A stretch of 64,000 nucleotides of DNA. It comes from Panacagrimonas sp052389915 (GTDB lineage: Bacteria; Pseudomonadota; Gammaproteobacteria; Nevskiales; Nevskiaceae). The stretch is from assembly GCA_052389915.1 (NCBI GenBank), contig JBQTHL010000076.1, forward strand, positions 1-64,000, given 5' to 3'. This document shows positions 16,493 through 24,556 of the stretch, piece after piece. The translations under genes were made by a program, and so were the position numbers. Under the pieces are notes generated by a model. That model was not told the DNA's origin, ran no database searches, and was given only the letters and a program-made list of their open reading frames with translations. The stretch's first letter is position 1. Each line of letters opens with the position of its first letter.

Positions 16493-16735
16493 ATGGGGTC
16501 AGTGGTCTCAGACGAGAGGGTCGAAATCAGCTCGCGCCTACCGTCCTATGCCCGCTCGATCGAGGTCCGCTAGTGCGAGCACATCCGCCGTGGCGATGTG
16601 CTGATGCAGCTCGACGCCCGTGATCAGGAAGCCGCGGTCAGACAAGCCCAGGCTGGACGTGCAACCGCCGAAGCCTCCCTGCGCGACGCCGAACGCATCT
16701 TGACTGATACGCAGACCCTGTTCGCTCGCGGCCTG
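16493..16735 (+). pseudogene. RND/HlyD-type membrane fusion protein fragment
   Basis: The frame reads GSVVSDERVEISSRLPSYAR then SIEVR, a TAG stop at 16572-16574, then CEHIRRGDVLMQLDARDQ and the start of a coiled-coil hairpin (EAAVRQAQAGRATAEASL to LFARG). This is the lipoyl/hairpin junction of periplasmic adaptor proteins. The expected residues after VR would be E-G; GAG to TAG and GGC to TGC substitutions would explain the stop. There is no signal peptide, second half or partner pump gene, and similarity fades after about 16735. A relic of an efflux operon, not functional. Confidence 0.65.
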
Positions 16736-16903
16736 GGGGCGACGCTGCGCGGCGCAAGGTTCAACAGGAACGCGCAACGACACCTGAACTCCTCATCAAG
16801 CGCTGCGCGCCGTCCGGGCGACCTGGTTCTCGATCGCGATCTGGTGCGGACAGCCTGTTGACAGCCTGTTTATTTGCAATCGCGGCGAGCCCCTTGCTAG
16901 AGA

Positions 16904-17482
16904 TCATGTCGCCTCCTTTCGAGGCGTCATCGCTCGATTCGACGCGAACATACGTTGGGTGGGCCGTAGTGGCCGTATCACCGAGGTCACAACCCCCAGT
17001 ACAGAGAAGCCGTCCTGACTCTCGACCCGGTAAGGCCGGTGCCGCGGATCGGTGGATTCCGGTTGAAGGACGGGAACACCATTCTCGACCCGCAATCGCT
17101 TGATCGTCGAACCATCACCGGGAATGAAGGCCACGACAATATCGCCGTCATCCGCAACCAGTGCGCGATCAACGAGGACGCGGTCGCCATCGAGAATTCC
17201 AGCCCGGTCCATCGAGTCACCGGCGACGGTGTAGAGCACGGTCGATTCAGGATTCCGTACCAGCCATGTCTGAAGATCGCATCGGTCCTCCGCGAGATCT
17301 TCGATCGCGTTTGCAGGGCCGGCCGGAAGGCGTCCCGTGAAGGCCGGTATTCCGCGATGCGCCAAGAGGGCCCGTTCGTACAAACCCGGCGGCAGGCGCT
17401 TCACGATCGTCTGTTCGCCGCCGAAACGCCCGGACCCCGGGGGCCGACCGGCGCCTTCGCGGCGCCCTCCGTGCGCATTCAT
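16904..17482 (-). CDS. UmuD/LexA-like S24 serine peptidase
   Basis: A 192-residue protein with a UmuD-type self-cleaving domain: IPAFTGRLPAGPANAIEDLA contains the likely Ala54-Gly55 cleavage site, GDSMDRAG the nucleophile Ser90, and GSTIKRL the general base Lys128, with the spacing expected for UmuD. Unusually, the first 30 residues (GGRREGAGRPPGSGRFGGEQ) are Gly/Arg/Pro-rich and AT-hook-like, and there is no LexA winged-helix domain. No umuC follows. It overlaps the TcmP gene by 4 nt and is the last gene of a three-gene operon. It may serve as a damage-responsive switch rather than a polymerase subunit. Confidence 0.85.
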   Translation of the reverse strand: MNAHGGRREGAGRPPGSGRFGGEQTIVKRLPPGLYERALLAHRGIPAFTGRLPAGPANAIEDLAEDRCDLQTWLVRNPESTVLYTVAGDSMDRAGILDGDRVLVDRALVADDGDIVVAFIPGDGSTIKRLRVENGVPVLQPESTDPRHRPYRVESQDGFSVLGVVTSVIRPLRPTQRMFASNRAMTPRKEAT

Positions 17483-18762
17483 CGAACGAACTTGATCGAC
17501 TGCTGGCGAGGCCGGCGGACGAGATCGCCGCCCTGGATGCGGCCGCTAGTGACTCGACGCGTGGCGGCGCTGACCACCTCGACTTCGTGCAGATCGCGCA
17601 GTCGCGCGATGGCATCCTTGTGGATCTCGGCATGCGCCGGCGACAGATTGCAGTGCGTGGCGAACATGGCATCAAACACCAAACCCTCATTCGGCGCCGA
17701 ATAGACCAAGCTGGGGATCTGCTCCATGAGCGCGGCGACACTGGCTTCTCGTTCCGAATCGCCAAAGCCGAATCCCAACGCCGATTGCTGGGAGACCTTG
17801 CTGTCGAGACTCGGCGTGTAGCCGAGCCCTTCGAACATGTTCAGGCCGGCACCGCCGTAGTGGATGAAGAAGTTACCCTTGTCCCAATGAATGCGCGTCA
17901 TCACGTCGCGGGCACGCGCGTGCTGCGACAAGTGGATGAACCAGTAGTCGCCGTGACCCTCTTCGGAGCGGATGAAGAACAGGGTGTAGAACAGCGCTCC
18001 GCAGCGCCGGATCAGGTCGGGGTACAGGCAGGCCTGAATGAACAGCCGCCAGTCGCTCTCGCTGAGCTTGATGTCCTCGATGGATCGTCCGCGTAGGCTA
18101 CCGGGAACTCCGGCGCTGGCCAGGAGCGTTTCGGCACGGCCGTCTTTGTCTGTGATGTAGGTCAGCAGCGACGCGACGTTGAAGGTCAGGATCACTTCCG
18201 CCGCGGGGATCCGCGTCATGATCGATCGGATCGTTTCGGTCGGAACTTCCGCGTAACCGTACTGATCGAGCAGGAAGATTGCCCGACCACTGCGAGGCAT
18301 GCGCCGATTGACGTGCTCGATCAGCTCTGTGGCCTTGGTGTTGAAATCGGCTTGCCAGACATGCACAGAGGTGTTCAAGCGCCCCGCGTGCCCGCGCGCG
18401 ATCAGCGCTTTCTGCAGCTGATCGACCGCCGCTCTCTCGGTGTCGATGAAGAAGTAGTCGACGTCGAAGCGGATGGGCTTGGTGCGTTTCAGGTTGGCGA
18501 GGGCCTCGGCTTCCTTCATCGCATTGAGCATCACCAACGGAGATCCCGGCATCTCCGTTCCTGTGTCAGCGAGCGCGTACAGGCCACCGCCGCAGAAGCC
18601 GTCGACCAGGGTGAGCTTCAGCTCGGGCTTGTTGGGATTGGAAAGCAGCGTCTGCACATAGGCGGACAGGTACGCCCCGAGGATTTCGTGCTTGACCCGG
18701 CTGTGATGCTCCAGCTTGGGCAGGGCACCATCCGTGGCCCACTCGTAGTGACGATAGGGCAT
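17479..18762 (-). CDS. tcmP: three-Cys-motif partner protein TcmP
   Basis: A 427-residue protein matching TcmP as I recall it: MPYRHYEWATDGALPKLEHH then SRVKHEILGAYLSAYVQTLL, VDGFCGGGLYALADTGTEMP, then FFIDTERAAV, IFLLDQYGYAEVP and ILTFNVASLLTYI. DGFCGGG and FFIDTE resemble the SAM-binding motifs of class I methyltransferases, so nucleic-acid or nucleotide methylation is possible but unproven. It starts 3 nt after the DUF5131 gene, the three-Cys protein it is named after as a partner, and overlaps the UmuD-like gene by 4 nt. Confidence 0.85.
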   Translation of the reverse strand: MPYRHYEWATDGALPKLEHHSRVKHEILGAYLSAYVQTLLSNPNKPELKLTLVDGFCGGGLYALADTGTEMPGSPLVMLNAMKEAEALANLKRTKPIRFDVDYFFIDTERAAVDQLQKALIARGHAGRLNTSVHVWQADFNTKATELIEHVNRRMPRSGRAIFLLDQYGYAEVPTETIRSIMTRIPAAEVILTFNVASLLTYITDKDGRAETLLASAGVPGSLRGRSIEDIKLSESDWRLFIQACLYPDLIRRCGALFYTLFFIRSEEGHGDYWFIHLSQHARARDVMTRIHWDKGNFFIHYGGAGLNMFEGLGYTPSLDSKVSQQSALGFGFGDSEREASVAALMEQIPSLVYSAPNEGLVFDAMFATHCNLSPAHAEIHKDAIARLRDLHEVEVVSAATRRVTSGRIQGGDLVRRPRQQSIKFVR

Positions 18763-18765
18763 CGG

Positions 18766-19512
18766 TCAGCCTGCGATGGCCAATTCGGGCATTTCGTCCC
18801 ACGTGCGTCCGTGCAGCTCACGACCATTGCTGCGCTTTGACCGACGCTCACCATCGACGCCCCAGCGACCCCATTGCTTGAAGAAGAAGGCCACGTCGGC
18901 ACGCGTGCATTGATCCTGGATGTCCGTCAGCCATTCCAGCTTCATCGGCCGCGCCTTGGGTCCCGACTCGCCGCCGACGATGACCCAGTGGATACCGGTC
19001 AGGTCGATCAGACCCAGGCGCTCGAGGAGGGGCTCGACGGACAGGAACCGCACCTTCGCCGGGACCTGGCGCAGGAAGTCGATTCGGGGAACACCATGAC
19101 GACGGTTCTCGACCGACACGCCGAGCCAGGCGTTCGCCGGTGGCCGTCGCGTACGAAAGTACGTCGCCATCCGATCAGCCCGCTTGGTCAGCATTTGGTA
19201 GGTGTGCTGCGGCGATTGCTCGATGGTCTCGAAGATCTGGTCCACGAACTCGAACGGCACCCTCGGGTGGAACACGTCGGACATCGAATTGACGAAGTAC
19301 ACGGTGGGTTTCCGTCGGCGCAGGGGTTCATCCAGGCGATCGGGCATCAACGTGAGGCGAAACCCGTTCTCGTACCCCGGCGTGCCCATGGCGCGCAGAC
19401 GCCTCGCCATCGTCTCGGCGTAGCAGTTCTTGCAACCAGGACTCACCTTGGTACATCCCACCGTGGGATTCCAGGTCTGCTCGGTCCATTCGATCTTGCT
19501 TGCCGTGGTCAT
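18766..19512 (-). CDS. DUF5131 (phage Gp37/Gp68-like) three-Cys protein
   Basis: A 248-residue protein: KIEWTEQTWNPTVGCTKVSP, then GCKNCYAETMARRL, giving Cys20, Cys27 and Cys30 (CX6CX2C). It continues with LTLMPDRLDEPLRRRKPTVY, FVNSMSDVFH, LTKRADRM, LGVSVENRR, LSVEPLLE and VIVGGESGPKARPM. This is the DUF5131/Gp37-Gp68 family found on phages and islands. The family is related to radical-SAM proteins, although the cysteine spacing differs from CX3CX2C. First gene of the DUF5131-TcmP-UmuD-like operon, divergent from the recombinase. Confidence 0.87.
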   Translation of the reverse strand: MTTASKIEWTEQTWNPTVGCTKVSPGCKNCYAETMARRLRAMGTPGYENGFRLTLMPDRLDEPLRRRKPTVYFVNSMSDVFHPRVPFEFVDQIFETIEQSPQHTYQMLTKRADRMATYFRTRRPPANAWLGVSVENRRHGVPRIDFLRQVPAKVRFLSVEPLLERLGLIDLTGIHWVIVGGESGPKARPMKLEWLTDIQDQCTRADVAFFFKQWGRWGVDGERRSKRSNGRELHGRTWDEMPELAIAG

Positions 19513-19559
19513 TCGTCCGGCCTCCCAGGAGTGGGGCGGTGAGGGTCCTTGATTAATGT

Positions 19560-19588
19560 TACAATATTCGAGTCAGCCTTGGTGACAA
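19560..19588 (-). promoter_or_regulatory. possible promoter of the DUF5131 operon
   Basis: In an AT-rich patch between the divergent DUF5131 and recombinase genes, the minus strand has TTGTCA (19588-19583) and TATTGT (19566-19561) separated by 16 bp, a sigma70-like arrangement. The patch contrasts with the GC-rich surroundings. No LexA box (CTGT-N8-ACAG) was seen. Confidence 0.35.
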
Positions 19589-20655
19589 TGGTCTGGGCAT
19601 CGTTTCTCATGCAAGTCGTGAATCCTGGCTCGATAGGTCCACCGTCAGAAGAGCCCGCACTGCCGGGGCCGCAAGGCGACGCCCGGCCCACGGTCGCGGA
19701 TTACCTGGCGTTGGCCACGCGCGAGAACACTCGCCGGAGCTACGCCTCGGCGGTCCGGCATTTCGAAGTCGAGTGGGGCGGCCTACTCCCGGCCACGACC
19801 GACAGCGTGCTGCGTTATCTCGCCGAGCACGCCACGACCTTGTCGGCGAATACCCTGTCCTTACGGGTGTCGGCGCTGGCCCGCTGGCACAACGATCAGG
19901 GATTTGCGGACCCCACACGACATCCGATGGTGCGGCAGATGCTGCGCGGCATCCGCACGGCGCATCCTGCGGCCCAGAAGCAGGCCAAGCCCCTGCAACT
20001 GGCTCAGCTTGAATCGATCGACCAGAAGCTTTCGGTGATGGTGCTCAATGCCGACTCCGTCGGCGAACGGCTGCGTCACCTGCGTGACCGCAGTCTGCTG
20101 CTGACCGGGTTCTGGCGGGGGTTTCGCGGCGACGAGTTGATCAATCTGCGGGTCGAGAACATGGACGCCCGTGCCGGTGAAGGCATGGTGTGCTACCTGC
20201 CGCGCAGCAAGACGGACCGGAATGCACGCGGACGACAGTTTGCTGCACCGGCCTTGTCCAGGCTGTGCCCGGTGGCGGCTTACCTCGACTGGATCGAGGC
20301 GGCAGGGCTGAAGACGGGGCCGGTCTATCGCGCGATCGACCAATGGGGCCGGATTGCTGAGGAACCGATCCACCCGAACAGCCTGATCGGCATTTTGCGG
20401 TCGATTTTCGAGCGCACGGGTGTGCCCATGCCAGAGGCGTATAGCAGTCATTCCTTACGTCGAGGCTTCGCCACTTGGGCCACCGACAACGGCTGGGATC
20501 TGAAATCGTTGATGGAGTACGTGGGGTGGCGCGACGTCAAGGCGGCCATGCGCTACACCGAAATCAACGTCACCGCCCCCCGCGACCGGATGGAAAAGGC
20601 ACTGCGCGGGCGCCATGCATTGTCGACCCCTGTGCCGAGCGAGACTCCGCCGTGA
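19588..20655 (+). CDS. tyrosine recombinase/integrase
   Basis: Site-specific recombinase of about 355 residues. An N-terminal SAM-like domain (RENTRRSYASAVRHFEVEWG) precedes the catalytic domain: Arg in FWRGFRGDELINL, Lys in PRSKTDRNARGR, HSLRRGFATW (HxxR), VGWRD, and the Tyr nucleophile in AMRYTEIN. ATG at 19588 or 19609 are both possible starts. Its end is 7 bp from the convergent Tn3 transposase gene. Recombinases of this kind often act as cointegrate resolvases of Tn3-family elements. No core site was identified. Confidence 0.87.
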   Translation: MVWASFLMQVVNPGSIGPPSEEPALPGPQGDARPTVADYLALATRENTRRSYASAVRHFEVEWGGLLPATTDSVLRYLAEHATTLSANTLSLRVSALARWHNDQGFADPTRHPMVRQMLRGIRTAHPAAQKQAKPLQLAQLESIDQKLSVMVLNADSVGERLRHLRDRSLLLTGFWRGFRGDELINLRVENMDARAGEGMVCYLPRSKTDRNARGRQFAAPALSRLCPVAAYLDWIEAAGLKTGPVYRAIDQWGRIAEEPIHPNSLIGILRSIFERTGVPMPEAYSSHSLRRGFATWATDNGWDLKSLMEYVGWRDVKAAMRYTEINVTAPRDRMEKALRGRHALSTPVPSETPP

Positions 20656-20661
20656 AGTCGA

Positions 20662-23601
20662 TCATCGCGTCCCGGAGGCCTGTAGGAGGCGCGTCCGTCC
20701 GACGGCGGCGCTGGTCAGAATCCGACCGGCATACTCGTCGATGGGCCAATGCAAGGTTCCACGAAGATTCACGTTCCACAGGCGGGCCGGCCCCACGTGT
20801 GCGAGCACGCCAGCCGGAGCGACGATTTCCTTGGCTGCCAGACGCTCGGACGCTACCTGGATCTGCTGCGTGGTCCAGGTCATGACGAGGTTGGTGAGCA
20901 GCGTCAGGCTGCCGGAGATGGCCTCCAGAGATTCCTGCGTCCGTCCCTTCTGATGGGGCATCCGTCCCGAATAGATCGCGCGCTGCAGGACATGCACGGC
21001 TTCACCGCGATTCAGGACGCGATGCACTTCCCGGCGGAATGGGGGCTTGGTGTAGTAGTCGCAGAGGAACAAGGTGCGCTGCAGTTGTCCGAATCGATCG
21101 CCCGCCACCCGCACATCATCATCGCCAGCATCGGATCCGAACTTCTGGCAGGCCAAGATCGCCGTCAGAGTGCCATCCTTGACCGATGCCGCGACGCGCA
21201 TGAGCGCGTCATAGCCCGTGATGAACCGCTTGAGCGAGATGAATCGCGTCACGGGCTTGAGGATTTCGGGAACTTCGGTGCCATAAGGCACGAGGAGCTT
21301 GCGCTCGTCCAGATCGCGGATGCGTGGAAACAGATCGAGACGCAGCAATTTAGCGAGGCCAATCGCAAAGTTGGTGTAGCCGTGCGTGTCGACGGCCAGA
21401 TGCTGGAGCTTTGCGGAGTATTGGCGCAGGTGACCTTCGATGGCGTGGCCAGCCTGACGGATACCCAGGACAATGGGCCGGTCGTACAGAATTCCCCACC
21501 GCCCGGAGGTATGGGTGTAGGTGCCGATCGCCGGCGTCTTGAGCCGCGGCTCCATGCGCGAGTTGTGCAGGCGCCGTGACGTCTCCAGGCTCATCATGTC
21601 GGACGATGCCCAGGCCTCGGCGCCCCAATGCTCGACCACCTTGTGACGCAGCATGAACTCCACCACCGCCGCATTGGCGGCGCGGATGCGGCCGGAAGAT
21701 TCGATCGTGTTCATCGTCGACGTGATCTGCTCGGCGGTGAGGCCGGTACACATCATCGCGACCGCTTTGGTGCTCATGTTGGTGCCGTTGACCAACAGAG
21801 CAGCATAGACCGCGATCAATTCCATCTTGTCGCGCGGCGGACGAGCCAACAGCTTCCATGAAAATCGTGTTTCAGCATCAATCTGCAGGATCAACTCGGG
21901 CAGTTGGACAGGTCCCATCTCCTCGGCCAGCAGCCGCTTGTAGTCCTTGTAACCGACGGGGGCCTCTTCTTTCTTGATCGGCGCGATACTCATCCTCGTC
22001 CGGTCGATCTCGAATTCACCGGCTGCACACGCATCCGCCAGTTCCTTGAGCTTGATCGGCAACTGCGCCAGATAGGGCGCCAGGAATTCTTCGGCGCGTT
22101 CGGGATGATTGAGTTCCGAGTAGTAGCGCCCCCGCTGGACTTTCCAGACATCGGCCGAGATCAGCAGTTGTTCCAGGCCGCGGTTATCTTCGCTATGCGA
22201 CACGTACAGCTCGCCGGTGCGCAAGGCGCGATGGGCTTCGTCGAGGGTCGCAGCCACGAAAGCACGAAAGGCATCTTCTGGGCTGGGGTTCTTGTTGACC
22301 AGATCGTCCCAGAGGTTCTTGCAGGGGGCCTTGCCGGGGAGCCGCTTTTTCTTGTCATCGAAGAGTTCCCGAAGCATCTCGACGGATTGCTTGGCCACAC
22401 CATCCTTCGAGGCCTCAAGGTCCAGATCGAGCAGGGGCCGGACCAGCGATTCGACGGCGCCGTATTCCTTGGCAAGCAGTTCGCGCGTCGCTTCGGACTT
22501 GTTCGGCTTCACCACACCAACGAAGCGGGCGAGGATTTCCAACGTCATCTTGCGGGTCGCCTCGAGATCAAGCTCTTTGGTTTCGACCACGGCCCGGATG
22601 TCTTCCATGCCGCGCATGAGGTCCGGTGCCGAGTCCGCGTTCTTCTCCGCGACCTGCCTGCGCAGCGACGTCTTGAGCGTCGCAAACGCTTTCCGCGACA
22701 TCTGGATGACAAGGTCCGACTGGCGCATCAGCGTGTGCCAGAGAAAGCACACGAGTTCGAGCGTCCGCAGAGGGTCGGCCAAGCGCTCGATGCGCGACGG
22801 CTTGCGGTTGGCGAGCTCTTGCGCGTAATGCTTCACGCGTTCGACCGGGATGCTCTGGATGATGGTCGGGCTTACGCCGAGCTTTTTGAGGAAATCGACC
22901 TTCTTGCTCACGTTGTCGCGTGCCCGTGGACCCTTGCCACTCGGCGGCTTCTTGAGCCACTCCATGACCGTGGCGCGGCCCTCGCTATGCGGGCCCAGCA
23001 GTGCCCGCAACCATTCCTCGCGTTTTGCCCAGGGAACGATTCGATCAATTTCCTTAAAGAGTGCCTGTTCGGAGGCCGCGAACTTGCTGCCGCAGACACG
23101 TTCGTACGCCGACTCAGCGCGGAGCAGGTACTTGTGGTCGTAGCTCCAGCGGCGGGCCTTGTCGAGCAATTCCTCCTTGGAAATCGCCGCCGCAGCCACC
23201 TGGTCCAGGTAGTTCGCCAGCTGTCGATCCGCATCGAACGTTGGCTTCTGCCATCCCAGGCGATCCATCGCCCAGGCCAGCTGCTTCATCTTGGTTCGCT
23301 CGTTCTTGTACAACCGCTTCAATGAGGCGATCGTGGGAGCGGGCAGGCCCAATTGCGCACTGACGTGCTTGAGCAGGTCTCGGGGCAATACGTTGATCGA
23401 GTCCAGCTTGGTTCCCGATAGGCTGAGGAACCCGAGCTGGATGGCGGCGGGAATGCGCGTAAATGGACGGAAGGCTTGCTCTAGCGCTTCCAGGTCGCTG
23501 GCGCTGAAAGAAAAGAAGGCTTGGAGCTGGTATTCGCTGAGCTCGGCAGGGAGCGTCCTCCGACCCAAGAAGGTCCCTTGCCAGATCTGCATCGTGCCCA
23601 T
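20662..23601 (-). CDS. tnpA: Tn3-family transposase
   Basis: A 979-residue TnpA, close to the family's usual length of about 990. N-terminal DNA-binding region MQIWQGTFLGRRTLPAELSE (residues 4-23). DDE-type catalytic core: D668 in WASSDMMSLE, D738 in LAVDTHGYTNF, and a Glu near 890-893 in QESLEAISGSLTLLTN. The reading frame is complete, so the enzyme may be active. The gene converges on the recombinase. Of two ATGs at the start (23601 and 23592) either could be used. Confidence 0.95.
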   Translation of the reverse strand: MGTMQIWQGTFLGRRTLPAELSEYQLQAFFSFSASDLEALEQAFRPFTRIPAAIQLGFLSLSGTKLDSINVLPRDLLKHVSAQLGLPAPTIASLKRLYKNERTKMKQLAWAMDRLGWQKPTFDADRQLANYLDQVAAAAISKEELLDKARRWSYDHKYLLRAESAYERVCGSKFAASEQALFKEIDRIVPWAKREEWLRALLGPHSEGRATVMEWLKKPPSGKGPRARDNVSKKVDFLKKLGVSPTIIQSIPVERVKHYAQELANRKPSRIERLADPLRTLELVCFLWHTLMRQSDLVIQMSRKAFATLKTSLRRQVAEKNADSAPDLMRGMEDIRAVVETKELDLEATRKMTLEILARFVGVVKPNKSEATRELLAKEYGAVESLVRPLLDLDLEASKDGVAKQSVEMLRELFDDKKKRLPGKAPCKNLWDDLVNKNPSPEDAFRAFVAATLDEAHRALRTGELYVSHSEDNRGLEQLLISADVWKVQRGRYYSELNHPERAEEFLAPYLAQLPIKLKELADACAAGEFEIDRTRMSIAPIKKEEAPVGYKDYKRLLAEEMGPVQLPELILQIDAETRFSWKLLARPPRDKMELIAVYAALLVNGTNMSTKAVAMMCTGLTAEQITSTMNTIESSGRIRAANAAVVEFMLRHKVVEHWGAEAWASSDMMSLETSRRLHNSRMEPRLKTPAIGTYTHTSGRWGILYDRPIVLGIRQAGHAIEGHLRQYSAKLQHLAVDTHGYTNFAIGLAKLLRLDLFPRIRDLDERKLLVPYGTEVPEILKPVTRFISLKRFITGYDALMRVAASVKDGTLTAILACQKFGSDAGDDDVRVAGDRFGQLQRTLFLCDYYTKPPFRREVHRVLNRGEAVHVLQRAIYSGRMPHQKGRTQESLEAISGSLTLLTNLVMTWTTQQIQVASERLAAKEIVAPAGVLAHVGPARLWNVNLRGTLHWPIDEYAGRILTSAAVGRTRLLQASGTR

Positions 23602-23997
23602 GGAGCCCCCAGACCAAACTCGCGGGATGCGAACGGTACCACCGCTCGTTCAGGTATGGACGTCGAGGGCAATATCGGTCGGAGCGGGGTATGAGTCACA
23701 GGCTCGCCGCCGGGGCTGTCTGAGACGGCGGGCCCGGCGCGGGATCCGAAAGTGCAGTTTTTACACGGCGGGTACGTTTACCCCCGTCCGGGCAAGGGGC
23801 TGTCGGCCTTGCAGGAAGAATCCATCGACTTCGTGCAGCTCGTGCTGACGTTGTCGTTCTGAGCCGCGCCATGCAAGAAAACAGCACGCAGGTTCCGAAA
23901 TGCGCATGCGGGAACAAGCCGGCCGCCGGCGCGCCGGCTCCAATGGGCGCACACCGCGTTCATCGCAAGCACCCACCCGCCACTCGGAGAATTCGAC
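23602..23997. other. intergenic region right of tnpA
   Basis: Contains the tnpA upstream region and the candidate terminal repeat. Just outside it, 23775-23863 can be read as YVYPRPGKGLSALQEESIDF then VQLVLTLSF and a stop; this might be the 3' end of a host gene cut by the insertion, but it was not recognised. Nothing else supportable is seen. Confidence 0.4.
23746..23783. repeat. candidate right terminal inverted repeat of the Tn3-type element
   Basis: Read on the minus strand from 23783 inwards, the sequence begins GGGGGTAAACGTACCCGCCG and continues with GTAAAAACTGCAC. The GGGGG start and an internal A-run about 20 bp in follow the layout of Tn3-family 38-bp repeats (for example Tn501). 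It lies 145 bp upstream of tnpA. A matching left copy was not found by eye, so the call is tentative. Confidence 0.35.
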
Positions 23998-24510
23998 ATG
24001 CTCGGCCTGACCCCACTCGGCCTCATCCATACGCCCATCAGCCTGGTTGCGGTCGCCGCGGGTTTTTACGCGCTGGCCAAGTATCGCGAGATCGCGCTGC
24101 GTTCCGGCGCTGGCAAGCTCTACATCTTGATGACCGTTCTCACCTGCCTGACCGGCTTCCCCATCTTCCAGCACGGCGGCTTCGGTGCGCCGCATGCGTT
24201 GGGTGTGCTGACCCTGATCGTGCTCGCCGTGGCGATGAGTCTGGAGTGGCGCGGTGGCGGGTTGCTGACGACCAGCACGTACACGCTGCTGTACTCGCTG
24301 ACCCTGTTCTTCCACATGATCCCAGCCTTCACCGAGACCGGCACCCGTTTGCCGGCGGGCAACCCGGTCTTCAGCGGACCGGAAGATCCGAACCTGCAAG
24401 CCCTCGTCGGCGCGGCGTTCCTGGTCTACCTCGTCGGTGCCGCTCTGCAGGTACGGCGTCTGCGCAACGAGCGGCAGTCAAGCTTCCAAACGCTGCGCTC
24501 GTTCAACTGA
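23998..24510 (+). CDS. predicted integral membrane protein
   Basis: A 170-residue hydrophobic protein with about four or five membrane segments: near residues 7-25 (HTPISLVAVAAGFYAL), 42-58 (LYILMTVLTCLTGFP), 65-80, 92-110 (TYTLLYSLTLFFHMIP) and 135-152. It ends in a short basic tail RRLRNERQ. No family was recognised with confidence. It precedes the MFS exporter by 46 nt in the same orientation and may be co-transcribed with it. Confidence 0.7.
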   Translation: MLGLTPLGLIHTPISLVAVAAGFYALAKYREIALRSGAGKLYILMTVLTCLTGFPIFQHGGFGAPHALGVLTLIVLAVAMSLEWRGGGLLTTSTYTLLYSLTLFFHMIPAFTETGTRLPAGNPVFSGPEDPNLQALVGAAFLVYLVGAALQVRRLRNERQSSFQTLRSFN

Positions 24511-24556
24511 TCGGTCTGCGGCACAGGCTGCGCGACAGCCTGCGGAGCTGCGCGCG

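Larger units (their letters stand above)
16904..23783. mobile_element. Tn3-family element with recombinase and DUF5131-TcmP-UmuD passenger
   Basis: Transposase and tyrosine recombinase lie directly next to the three-gene passenger operon, while the flanks carry unrelated chromosomal-type genes and gene relics. The left boundary is not resolved: it could lie before the VapD trio (about 15.5 kb) or between the adaptor relic and the UmuD-like gene. The right boundary may be near 23783. Mobility of the unit is inferred from gene content. Confidence 0.55.

Noticed and set aside
16904..17482. LexA repressor call for the S24 peptidase
   Set aside because: It lacks the N-terminal winged-helix domain; spacing and cleavage-site context fit UmuD better.
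21904..23325. 473-codon plus-strand frame opposite tnpA
   Set aside because: Antisense to the transposase; no motif.
23761..23783. Confident assignment of the transposon's right end
   Set aside because: No matching left repeat or target duplication was found, so it is listed only as a candidate.
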